From CAYFIW01 sp964343265 (GTDB lineage: Bacteria > Chloroflexota > Dehalococcoidia > Lucifugimonadales > UBA826): a stretch of 32,624 bases of DNA. The notes under the pieces are model-generated. The model saw only the letters and a program-made list of their open reading frames with translations, had not been told where the DNA came from and did no database searches. The DNA is taken from contig CAYFIW010000017.1 of NCBI GenBank assembly GCA_964343265.1, positions 1 through 32,624 on the forward strand. The letters run 5' to 3'. A program made the position numbers and the translations under genes. How positions within the stretch are numbered: position 1 is the first letter of the stretch; every line of letters begins with the position of its first letter. This document shows, one piece after another, positions 1-7,471 of the stretch.

Positions 1-830
1 ATTGTTTTGTGAATGTCTTGAATAGATTGTCCAGTCGCTAGCATCCTTCCTACTTGATTATTCCTGCTTAGGGAGCTTGAACAAGTAGCTATAAGATCTC
101 CCATACCAGCAAGTCCAGAAAAAGTGGATTTTTTTGCACCTAGTGATTCACCGAGTCTGGCTATCTCTGCGAGCCCTCTGGTAATTATTGCAGCCTTAGC
201 GTTGTCTCCGAACTGCAGCCCATCTGATATACCGACCGCTATGGCGGTTATATTTTTTAGGGCTCCTCCAATTTCAACCCCGATTATGTCATCATTTGTA
301 TAGATTCTTAGCTGCTTGGAATTAAGTAGCCTTTGTGCTTTTGTGCACACTTCTATATCTGAACTGGCTATCACTGTGGATGAAGGTTTCCCTTTTACTA
401 TTTCCATAGCCAGATTTGGTCCTGAAAGTGCACATATATTTTTCTTATCTGTATTAGGAAGTTCTTCAGCTAATATCTCACTCATTCTTTTACCTGATCC
501 GACTTCCAATCCTTTTACAGCACTTACGACGATAGCCTCAGGATCTATTTTATTGGCTACTGTTTGTGCGTTTTGTCTGAGAGAATGTGAGGGGACAGCA
601 AATAAAATTATCTCAGATTTATCGAAGGCGTTATCTAACGACTCTGTGGCTATAGCATTTTCAGGTATTTTTACCCCAGGTAGAAAGCGAGTATTCTCCC
701 TTTGGCTGTTTAAGTAGGTCGCTTCTTTTTGAGATCTTACTAGTATTTTTGTTTCGCTACCCTCTCTAGCAGAGATAATCGCCAAGGTAGTTCCCCATGT
801 GGTGGCTCCAACGACGGTAAGGTTCGTCAT
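1..830 (-). CDS. gpsA: Glycerol-3-phosphate dehydrogenase [NAD(P)+], partial (C-terminus beyond window)
   Basis: Reduces dihydroxyacetone phosphate to sn-glycerol-3-phosphate for phospholipid synthesis in the cytoplasm. The ATG start at 830 opens with a Rossmann strand, MTNLTVVGATTWGTTLA; the family usually has GAGxWGTALA, so the middle glycine of GxGxxG is Thr here. An NTRFLPGVKIP stretch follows (NxRYLPGxxLP in the family), and the reading frame is still open at base 1 within GLAGMGDLIATCSS and NNQVGRMLATGQS, matching the family's GLGDLxxTC and (R)NxxxGxxLGxG region. About 276 codons are present of a usual 330 or so. It starts 2 bases after the plsY stop, so both lipid-precursor genes are probably co-transcribed and translationally coupled. 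Identification is firm; the C-terminus is not visible. Confidence 0.93.
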   Translation of the reverse strand, partial: MTNLTVVGATTWGTTLAIISAREGSETKILVRSQKEATYLNSQRENTRFLPGVKIPENAIATESLDNAFDKSEIILFAVPSHSLRQNAQTVANKIDPEAIVVSAVKGLEVGSGKRMSEILAEELPNTDKKNICALSGPNLAMEIVKGKPSSTVIASSDIEVCTKAQRLLNSKQLRIYTNDDIIGVEIGGALKNITAIAVGISDGLQFGDNAKAAIITRGLAEIARLGESLGAKKSTFSGLAGMGDLIATCSSSLSRNNQVGRMLATGQSIQDIHKT

Positions 831-832
831 AT

Positions 833-1483
833 TTATATCTTGTTTCCTGTCTCTGTAGTATCTGATTTGCCAAATTTACTTTCTTCTCCTCGAAGTAACC
901 TTAATATGTTCTTATGATGTAACACTATAGTTACTGAAGAACCTATAAATCCATAAATACAATAGATATCAGGTAAATTACTTGTGAGGGATATTATTAC
1001 AATACATATTCCACCTACTCCTGAACCTACTATAGACCCAAGTGATACATATCGTGTGGCCACCATAATAGGTGCGGCTGATATTATTGCTACGATGCCA
1101 GACACTGGTGAAAGTACAATAAGTGCCGACCATCCCGATGCTATTCCCTTACCTCCTTTGAAATTTGTGAATAATGGCCAGGAATGGCCCACTATGGCCG
1201 AAAGACCTATTATTGGATGTGACCATTCGGGAGTTTCAACTACATACATTGCAATGTAGAGAGGGATAGCGGCTTTACCCATGTCTAATATTAAAGCAAG
1301 TAGTCCCCATGCAGTACCACAATTACGGGCCACATTAGTTGCCCCCGTGCTACCACTTCCATGTTCTCTAATGTCGATTCCTTTTGACAACTTTCCTATA
1401 AGCAAGCCGAAAGAAATTGAAGCGACAATGTAGCTCAACAATATAAAAGTAATGTATGTGAGTTCTGTGGTCACCCTTTCCAC
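833..1483 (-). CDS. plsY: Acyl-phosphate:glycerol-3-phosphate acyltransferase PlsY
   Basis: Integral membrane enzyme that transfers an acyl group from acyl-phosphate to glycerol-3-phosphate, the first acylation of phospholipid synthesis. The 216-residue protein has hydrophobic segments throughout and the three PlsY motifs: GSGSTGATNVAR (about 42-53), GHSWPLFTNFKGGKG (about 99-113) and a late HHKNILRLLRGEE. It sits directly upstream of gpsA, which makes its co-substrate. The start is uncertain: a GTG at 1483 overlaps the der gene by 13 bases, while a second in-frame GTG at 1474 forms a GTGA overlap with the der stop. Both lie just after a GGGTGGAAAGG purine run, and either implies coupling to der. 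Confidence 0.93.
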   Translation of the reverse strand: MERVTTELTYITFILLSYIVASISFGLLIGKLSKGIDIREHGSGSTGATNVARNCGTAWGLLALILDMGKAAIPLYIAMYVVETPEWSHPIIGLSAIVGHSWPLFTNFKGGKGIASGWSALIVLSPVSGIVAIISAAPIMVATRYVSLGSIVGSGVGGICIVIISLTSNLPDIYCIYGFIGSSVTIVLHHKNILRLLRGEESKFGKSDTTETGNKI

Positions 1484-2808
1484 CCTTTGAAGCGCAGTTT
1501 TAGTGGTGACCCCTCAAATGTATATTCCTCTCTCAGTCGATTTTCGAGATACCTTCGGTAGGAGAAGTGAATCATGTCGGAGTGATTCACGAAGAAAGTA
1601 AAACTTGGAGGCATGGTTTCATCTTGCATTGCGCTATATATCTTTAACTCACGTTTTCCCTGTGAAGCTGGTGGATGTTCTGCTACCGCAGATAAAATCG
1701 TCCTTCTCACATCTGGTCTTGGGATCCCTTTAGACCACTCACGTTGCACCCTTAAAGTTGTGTTCAGCAATTCATTTATTCCCACATTATTGAGAGCTGA
1801 TGTGAAGCATATCGGTGCATATGATGCAAATTTAAATTTTTCTCTAACCTGTGCCTCAATATCTTTTTTATTTAGCCCTGAGGATTTCGATAGATCCCAC
1901 TTATTTACAGCTATAACCATCCCTTTGTAGGCATCTAAAATATAATTAGCTACGTGGGTGTCTTGGCCTGTTGCCACTTCTGAAGCGTCAAGAACAAGTA
2001 CGGCAACATCACTTCTGTTGATCGATCGTATAGACCTCAAAACACTATACTTTTCGATACCTTGTTGAATGTTTCCTCGACGGCGAATTCCCGCGGTGTC
2101 TATTATTTGTATTTCCCTTTGATCATATTCGATAACAGTATCAAGTGAGTCACGAGTCGTTCCAGAAATCTCACTAACAATTGCCCGATTTTCACCGGTA
2201 ATCGTGTTCATTAACATAGATTTTCCAACATTGGTTCGTCCAACTATTGCCAGTCGTAAGTCAACATTTGGTTCAGGGAAGCCGCTCTCTTCTGGGAAAT
2301 ACTTAAGTGTTTGTGCCATAAGATCATCGAGACCAACGTTATGGTAAGCACTTATTGGTACAGGATCTCCAAGACCCAATTCATAAAGTTCTGGAGCGCT
2401 TAAAATTCGATCTTGATTATCTGCCTTGCTTGCGACTAACACAGTAGGTTTACCGGTGAGCCTTAGAAGGTCAACCACATCTCTGTCTGCGCCGGTTATT
2501 CCTTCTGCTATGTCCACAAGAAACATAATAACGTCCGATTCTTCTATGGCATATCTGATTTGACCCTTGACCTGGTCCCATAAATCGGTGTCTGGAAAAA
2601 GTTCGAGGCCACCTGTGTCAATTAGTATGAAGGGTTTTCCTCCCCACTCTGTTTCAGATACGACTCTGTCTCTTGTTGTTCCGGAAATATCTGAAACAAT
2701 TGATCTTCTATAACCTGTTATTCGGTTGAAAAGTGTAGACTTACCCACATTTGGTCTGCCTACAATTGATACAGTAGGGTTATGCGAATATTTCTTTTGT
2801 ATCTGCAA
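1471..2808 (-). CDS. der: Ribosome-assembly GTPase Der (EngA), tandem GTPase domains
   Basis: Double GTPase needed for maturation of the 50S ribosomal subunit. The 445 residues hold G1 at 17-25 (GRPNVGKST), DTGG near 64-67, a second G1 at 190-197 (GRTNVGKS), a second switch DTAG, NKWD in domain 2, and a C-terminal KH-like domain ending LKLRFKGWKG. The G4 motif of domain 1 reads SKAD in place of NKxD. The start is a TTG at 2808 (TTG CAG ATA), preceded by GGAGG at 2818-2814 with 5-base spacing; no ATG fits the conserved N-terminus. It is followed by plsY and gpsA without a gap, as in several Gram-positive lineages where der is next to gpsA. Confidence 0.95.
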   Translation of the reverse strand: MQIQKKYSHNPTVSIVGRPNVGKSTLFNRITGYRRSIVSDISGTTRDRVVSETEWGGKPFILIDTGGLELFPDTDLWDQVKGQIRYAIEESDVIMFLVDIAEGITGADRDVVDLLRLTGKPTVLVASKADNQDRILSAPELYELGLGDPVPISAYHNVGLDDLMAQTLKYFPEESGFPEPNVDLRLAIVGRTNVGKSMLMNTITGENRAIVSEISGTTRDSLDTVIEYDQREIQIIDTAGIRRRGNIQQGIEKYSVLRSIRSINRSDVAVLVLDASEVATGQDTHVANYILDAYKGMVIAVNKWDLSKSSGLNKKDIEAQVREKFKFASYAPICFTSALNNVGINELLNTTLRVQREWSKGIPRPDVRRTILSAVAEHPPASQGKRELKIYSAMQDETMPPSFTFFVNHSDMIHFSYRRYLENRLREEYTFEGSPLKLRFKGWKG

Positions 2809-2813
2809 TGGAT

Positions 2814-2818
2814 CCTCC
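2814..2818 (-). promoter_or_regulatory. Shine-Dalgarno GGAGG that fixes the TTG start of der
   Basis: On the minus strand GGAGG lies 5 bases before TTG 2808-2806. It is the strongest argument for a TTG start, because the G1 loop begins only 16 codons later and there is no nearer ATG. Confidence 0.7.
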
Positions 2819-2847
2819 GTTCCTACGGTATGAGTACATAGAAATAT

Positions 2848-3762
2848 TTAATATCCAAAAAGTTCAGCTAACACTGCTTTTTGAGCATGCAATCTATTTT
2901 CTGCTTGATCGTATACAACGGAGTTTGGGTGATCCAACATGGTCTCAGATATTTCTTCTCCTCTGTGTGCGGGCATGTCGTGCATGAAAATGAAACCATT
3001 ATTTGCGTGTTTGACTAATTCTTCGTTGACTTGATACGAAGAAAATGTGGAAAGCCTTTTTTCTTTTTCTAATTCGTCACCCATACTAACCCAAACATCT
3101 GTGTAAATTATGTCTGCTCCCGATGCAGCTTCTTCAGGATGCTCAGTCCAAACTAGATTAGTGCCATTTTTACGTGATATTTGTTCCGCACTTTCCCAGA
3201 TAGATCTCTGAAGCTTATATTCCGGAGGTGATGAAATCGTAAAATCCATTCCTGAATACGAACAAGCTAATGCCAAACTTCCTGCTATGTTATTTCCGTC
3301 GCCAATGAAGGCTAATTTGAGACCATCAAGTTTACCTTTATGCTCGTAGATTGTGAGACAATCTCCTAAAGCCTGACATGGATGAGCTTTGTCTGATAAC
3401 GCATTTACTACGGGGATGCGTGTATTTTCGGCTAGAATTTCTAGGCTTTTGTGTGAAAACACCCTTGCGACTATACAGTCCACCATCCGGTCGAGCACTT
3501 TAGCTATATCCGATTCCGGTTCCCGGGTCCCTAATCCAATCTCTGCATTGCTTAAGAAAATGCAGTGTCCACCCATTTGTTTAATACCCACTTCAAAGCT
3601 AACCCGGGTTCTTAAAGAAGGTTTCTCAAATACCAGGGCCACGGTTTTATCTGACAGTATTTTTGGGGCTTCTTCTGTCTTAATGGTTAAAGCTTTTTGA
3701 ATAAAATGCTCTATGTTTCCATCAGATATATCTAGGATTGAGAGAAAATCTTTATTTTTCAC
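2848..3762 (-). CDS. argF: Ornithine carbamoyltransferase
   Basis: Joins carbamoyl phosphate and ornithine to give citrulline in arginine synthesis. The 304-residue length fits the family. Carbamoyl-phosphate motifs are visible: SLRTR at 49-53 and HPCQ at 127-130; the ornithine loop DVWVSMG ends at 228, and ENRLHAQKAVL closes the protein. The usual HCLP motif is HDMP at 261-264, so the Cys that contacts ornithine is Asp and the Leu is Met, while the following AHRGEE is normal. The SMG loop argues against aspartate carbamoyltransferase. The start is GTG 3762 with AAAGGT about 8 bases upstream; no nearby ATG fits. It lies between trmD and der in the same direction, so co-transcription is likely. 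Confidence 0.92.
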   Translation of the reverse strand: MKNKDFLSILDISDGNIEHFIQKALTIKTEEAPKILSDKTVALVFEKPSLRTRVSFEVGIKQMGGHCIFLSNAEIGLGTREPESDIAKVLDRMVDCIVARVFSHKSLEILAENTRIPVVNALSDKAHPCQALGDCLTIYEHKGKLDGLKLAFIGDGNNIAGSLALACSYSGMDFTISSPPEYKLQRSIWESAEQISRKNGTNLVWTEHPEEAASGADIIYTDVWVSMGDELEKEKRLSTFSSYQVNEELVKHANNGFIFMHDMPAHRGEEISETMLDHPNSVVYDQAENRLHAQKAVLAELFGY

Positions 3763-3801
3763 AGGGTTACCTTTTTACTCCGATTCATGCTCATTGTGAA
3801 A

Positions 3802-4512
3802 TTAACTGAGATCACTTGTCGGGCTATTATCGCCTAGTAGGTCGGGTCTGTTTTTACTAGTACGAATTATTGATTGCTCTTTTCTCCATTTTTCTATTTG
3901 AGCATGATTGCCTGATAGTAAAATGTCAGGTACCTTGTGCCCTCTAAAGTCTGCTGGTCTAGTAAATTGCGGATATTGTAGGAGATTAGAAAAGAAGGAG
4001 TCATTCTTGGCTGATTGGAAGTCGCCCAATACTCCAGGTATTAGTCGGGACACCGAATCTACTATGACCGAAGCAGCTATTTCCCCTCCGCTTAGTATGA
4101 AGTCTCCAATGCTAATTTCATCAGTAATTAAGTTTGTACGTATTCTTTCATCAAATCCTTCATATCGGCCACAAATAAGCACTAAATCATCGTGTCCGGA
4201 GAGTTCAGTTGCTAACCTATGATTGAATTGTCTGCCTTGGGGGCTCATCATGATAATAGGTGTCGCTTTAGGGATGATACATTTTTCCCATAGAAACTCT
4301 ATGGCTTTAAAAATTGGTTCAGGTCGAAGCAGCATTCCGGGACCGCCTCCAAAAGGATAGTCATCCACTTTATTGTGCTTGTTGTTGCTAAATTCTCTGA
4401 TGTCATGAACAGAAATAGAGACCGTTTTATTTTTAACTGCTCTTGAAATAACTCCTTCTTCAAATAAAGGAGAAATCATTTTTGGGAAGAGAGTGAGGAT
4501 ATGAAAATTCAT
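3802..4512 (-). CDS. trmD: tRNA (guanine-37-N1)-methyltransferase TrmD
   Basis: SPOUT-class enzyme that methylates G37 next to the anticodon using S-adenosylmethionine, preventing frameshifts. In 236 residues it shows the N-terminal LTLFP strand, FGGGPGML (54-61), the knot motif CGRYEGFDER (114-123) and GDFILSGGE (136-144), followed by the catalytic-Asp region NDSF and YPQFTRP. The ATG start at 4512 begins exactly at the conserved N-terminus but has no clear Shine-Dalgarno. rimM, rpsP and rplS, often its neighbours, are absent; here it lies between mog and argF. Confidence 0.96.
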   Translation of the reverse strand: MNFHILTLFPKMISPLFEEGVISRAVKNKTVSISVHDIREFSNNKHNKVDDYPFGGGPGMLLRPEPIFKAIEFLWEKCIIPKATPIIMMSPQGRQFNHRLATELSGHDDLVLICGRYEGFDERIRTNLITDEISIGDFILSGGEIAASVIVDSVSRLIPGVLGDFQSAKNDSFFSNLLQYPQFTRPADFRGHKVPDILLSGNHAQIEKWRKEQSIIRTSKNRPDLLGDNSPTSDLS

Positions 4513-4554
4513 GTCATTTTTAAAATGTTTTTAGTAGCAAAATGATGTGAGTGC

Positions 4555-5067
4555 TTAGTGTGTTCTCCATCCGCGTATCATTTCTAACGAATGAGGAAGA
4601 GTGGAGAGAATTATTTCGAGACATTCACTTACCCCTTTAGGGCTGCCAGGCAGGTTAATTATTAAACAACCTGAGCGTACACCAGATACGGATCTACTAA
4701 GCATTGCGAAGGATGTTTTTTTCATACTCTCCATTCGCATGGCTTCTGGTATTCCTGGTATTTCGATGTCCAGAATGGACTTCGTAGCTTCAGGAGTGAC
4801 ATCTCTAGGGCCGAGACCGGTACCTCCAGTAGTTAATATAGCGTCCATTTCACCTCCGTCTGACCATAACCGCAAAACTTCGGAAATGGTACGTTTGTCG
4901 TCCGGAATTATGTCCCTAGTTATTTCTTCCATCCCTGCTGACAAAATCATTTCACTTATAGTGTTTCCACTTACATCGATTTCTCTTTCACCAGCAGACC
5001 CTGAATCACTTATAGTCAAAATACCCACCTTGAAAGGAGGGGGATTTTGCTGAAAATCATCCGACAT
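4555..5067 (-). CDS. mog: MoaB/Mog-family molybdopterin adenylyltransferase
   Basis: Small protein of the MoaB/Mog fold that adenylates molybdopterin before molybdenum insertion. It shows GILTISDSGSAG near 15-25, TTGGTGLGPRDVTPEAT at 79-95 (the family signature with its catalytic acidic residues) and LPGSPKGVSECL near 139-150. The 170-residue length suits a stand-alone Mog/MoaB rather than the multi-domain MoeA. Start ATG 5067 is supported by GGAG about 9 bases upstream. It is the first gene of the minus-strand cluster, divergent from rsmH; no other molybdenum-cofactor gene is in the window. Mog and MoaB cannot be separated by reading alone. Confidence 0.9.
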   Translation of the reverse strand: MSDDFQQNPPPFKVGILTISDSGSAGEREIDVSGNTISEMILSAGMEEITRDIIPDDKRTISEVLRLWSDGGEMDAILTTGGTGLGPRDVTPEATKSILDIEIPGIPEAMRMESMKKTSFAMLSRSVSGVRSGCLIINLPGSPKGVSECLEIILSTLPHSLEMIRGWRTH

Positions 5068-5227
5068 ATGCGTAACTCCGAAAAATACTTATCAAGTTCA
5101 AAGAAAATGGAACAAGAAACACCTTGCATAGCCCTGCCAGTGCTTGGGAAACTATATCGCAAGAGAGTAGATGTTCGGTAGGCTGAATTGGGTCTGTTTG
5201 TCAGATAATTCTAACATTTTTAAATAG
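5068..5227. promoter_or_regulatory. Divergent control region between mog and rsmH
   Basis: This 160-base gap must hold promoters for both clusters. On the plus strand TTGTCA (5198-5203) is followed, after 16 bases, by TTAAAT (5220-5225), a fair sigma70-type pair; transcription would then begin near 5232. I see no convincing -35/-10 pair on the minus strand and no conserved mraZ box repeat. Confidence 0.4.
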
Positions 5228-6172
5228 GTGGTGAGATTGCAAGATTCTCAGGAGAAAAACCTCTTGAGTTCCTCGCATGTTCCGGTGATGACTGGGGAGG
5301 TTCTGGAAGCAATTTCCAATTCAAGTGACGGGGTCTTTTTAGATGGAACTTTAGGGTTGGGCGGGCATGCAGAAGCCATATTGGAGACTTATGGTGATCT
5401 TAGCTTGCTAGGTCTTGATTTGGATTCCTTTGCAATAGGGATAGCAAAGAAACGACTGAAGAGATTTGATGATAGATTAAGTATTCATCAAGGCTCATAT
5501 GTTGATATGGCTTCAATATGTGAGCAACATAATGTTTCCGAAGTGTCTGGAGTGTTGCTTGATTTGGGTATTTCCTCTCTGCAAATTGAAACTCCTGATA
5601 GGGGCTTCAGTTTCAAGAATGATGCTTTATTGGATATGCGGTTTGGGCAAAATGGAGATATCAAAGCTTCAGATATAGTTAATTTTTATCAAGAAGTGGA
5701 AATTGCAGATCTCATATACAAATATGGAGAAGAAAGGAGATCTAGAAGAATAGCAGCGGCAATTGTCCATAACAGGCCTTTAGAAACAACAGGACAGTTA
5801 GCAAGGTTAATTGAAGATGAATTAGGCAAGGGGCGGAGTAGGATTCATCCAGCTACTAAGACTTTTCAGGCGCTGAGGATCGCAGTAAACGATGAGCTTG
5901 AGAATGTCCAGAAAGGGGTAGAAGGGGCTTTAGACATATTGGGTCCGTCGGCTAGGTTAATTGTCATTTCCTACCATTCGTTGGAAGACAGAATAGTGAA
6001 AAGATTTTTCAGGAGAGAGTCGAGTGCGGCAAGTAAGTTTGATGGAAGGGGAACTCATGAAGATCCTAGGTTAAAGCTAATAACCAAGAAGGTGATTAAG
6101 CCGTCACGACAGGAAATCATTCAAAATCCTAGAAGCAGAAGTGCAAAATTGAGAATAGCAGAAAGAATTTAA
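5228..6172 (+). CDS. rsmH: 16S rRNA (cytosine-1402-N4)-methyltransferase RsmH (MraW)
   Basis: Methylates N4 of C1402 in the 30S decoding centre with S-adenosylmethionine. Motifs: SHVPVM, the SAM loop DGTLGLGGHAE, LLDLGISSLQ, DRGFSF, LDMRF, PATKTFQALRIAVNDEL and ISYHSLEDRIVKRFF, all in family order; the length of about 300-314 residues is normal. The longest frame opens with GTG GTG at 5228 and 5231, with no ribosome site and at or upstream of the predicted transcript start. A TTG at 5264 has GGAG (5251-5254) 9 bases before it and would give MSSSHVPVM, matching the family's short N-terminus. I think 5264 is the more likely real start, but keep the full frame. It heads a compact rsmH-ftsA-ftsZ cluster. 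Confidence 0.95.
   Translation: MVRLQDSQEKNLLSSSHVPVMTGEVLEAISNSSDGVFLDGTLGLGGHAEAILETYGDLSLLGLDLDSFAIGIAKKRLKRFDDRLSIHQGSYVDMASICEQHNVSEVSGVLLDLGISSLQIETPDRGFSFKNDALLDMRFGQNGDIKASDIVNFYQEVEIADLIYKYGEERRSRRIAAAIVHNRPLETTGQLARLIEDELGKGRSRIHPATKTFQALRIAVNDELENVQKGVEGALDILGPSARLIVISYHSLEDRIVKRFFRRESSAASKFDGRGTHEDPRLKLITKKVIKPSRQEIIQNPRSRSAKLRIAERI
5251..5266 (+). promoter_or_regulatory. Shine-Dalgarno and alternative TTG start of rsmH
   Basis: GGAG at 5251-5254 precedes the in-frame TTG 5264-5266 by 9 bases. The GTG pair at 5228 has only AT-rich sequence upstream. The internal start removes 12 residues that have no counterpart in the usual RsmH N-terminus. Confidence 0.55.
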
Positions 6173-6195
6173 GATTCAGATTACGGGGATGAAAA

Positions 6196-7443
6196 ATGCA
6201 GTCAAATGATGTCATAGCTGCGATTGATGTTGGAACTACCAAGATATGCACCATAGTAGCAAGAAAAGTGAACGGACAATTTCCTGAGGTTATAGCTCAT
6301 AGCGTTGTACCTTGTTCTGGGTTGAAGAAAGGTAATGTAGAAAATATAAATTTAACGGCTGAAGCTATCAGGGAAAGTATATATGCAGTTAAGTCTAAAA
6401 CGGATTTACCTGTAAAGTCTGCTTATGTTGGTATAACAGGTTCTCATGTGAGTTTTGAAAACAAAATAGATTATTTTGATAGTGTTGGGGCCAAGGGTGT
6501 GATTACTGACGAGGAGGTTCGCAGCATTCCTGATTTGGTCACATCCGGCGTCGAATCTTATGGAAGAGAAGTCATCCATGCATTGCCAAGGACTTACAGG
6601 GTAGATGGTCATAATGGCATAAGTGATCCAACCGGGATGCATGCGTCGGGACTCGAAGTTAGTGCTCATGTAGTAACTGCAGGCTCGTCATTTGTTAGGG
6701 ATCTTGACAGTGCTGTTACTAGCGCCGGAGTTCAGGTGAAGGGAATGGTACTAGAACCATTAGCCAGTAGTGAGGCTATATTAACTCAGAAGGAAAGAGA
6801 TAGGGGAGCTTCTATTGTTGATATTGGTGGCGGAACGACGGATATAGTTTCTTTTAAAAAAGGAACCATTAACTACACCTCTGTTATTCCAGTGGGCGGC
6901 TTCCAATTTACCAATGATATAGCGGTCACCTATAACACAACATATCACGATGCTGAGCAGGCAAAACTCAAATATGCCAGCACAGATCCGGCGTCCGTCG
7001 ATATGAGAGAAGAATTGTCACTACCTGTATTGAATTCTAATTCTGTCGCGAGTGTATACAGGAGAGACCTATGCCAGTTAATGAGGGAAAGGACTCTGGA
7101 ATTGATTAGGTTAATAGATTTAAAGCTACAACAGGCGGGGGTCCGACAAGATTCTGCAGCTCAAATTGTGATGACAGGTGGCGCATCTACTATGCCAGGC
7201 TTTTTTGAAATGGCAGAACAATATATTCCAAACTGCAGTATCAGAATGGGAGCGCCAAATCATCTTTCAGGGATGTCTACCGAACTTGAAGCTCCTGCCT
7301 ATTCTACCGGAGTAGGGATTTTGCTTTACGGATTTCGACAAGAGCTTGCAGCGGACAAAGCGCTTGTTAATCATGTGCGTGGAACAAATAGAAGAGAAGG
7401 CCAGGGCCTAATGGGTCGTATTAAAAACATTTTCAATTCTTAG
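6196..7443 (+). CDS. ftsA: Cell-division protein FtsA
   Basis: Actin-fold ATPase that tethers FtsZ to the membrane and recruits the divisome. Visible are phosphate-1 motif AIDVGTTK (9-16), phosphate-2 VDIGGGTTDIVSF (around 211-223), VPVGGFQFTNDIA, and the adenosine motif MTGGASTMPGF around 325-335. The last 13 residues, GQGLMGRIKNIFNS-like, match the amphipathic membrane-targeting helix of FtsA. Length 415 is normal. The ATG start at 6196 follows GGGG at 6185-6188 by 7 bases; an ATG at 6189 is out of frame. It begins 23 bases after rsmH and ends 28 bases before the chosen ftsZ start. Confidence 0.96.
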   Translation: MQSNDVIAAIDVGTTKICTIVARKVNGQFPEVIAHSVVPCSGLKKGNVENINLTAEAIRESIYAVKSKTDLPVKSAYVGITGSHVSFENKIDYFDSVGAKGVITDEEVRSIPDLVTSGVESYGREVIHALPRTYRVDGHNGISDPTGMHASGLEVSAHVVTAGSSFVRDLDSAVTSAGVQVKGMVLEPLASSEAILTQKERDRGASIVDIGGGTTDIVSFKKGTINYTSVIPVGGFQFTNDIAVTYNTTYHDAEQAKLKYASTDPASVDMREELSLPVLNSNSVASVYRRDLCQLMRERTLELIRLIDLKLQQAGVRQDSAAQIVMTGGASTMPGFFEMAEQYIPNCSIRMGAPNHLSGMSTELEAPAYSTGVGILLYGFRQELAADKALVNHVRGTNRREGQGLMGRIKNIFNS

Positions 7444-7471
7444 CAGTATTACTTATGACATGGAGGTCGAG

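Noticed and set aside
316..717. Open frame opposite gpsA
   Set aside because: The opposite strand carries a convincing partial GpsA; this frame is a shadow.
984..1259. Open frame opposite plsY
   Set aside because: It lies wholly antisense to a clear gene and has no recognisable motif or ribosome site; a shadow frame.
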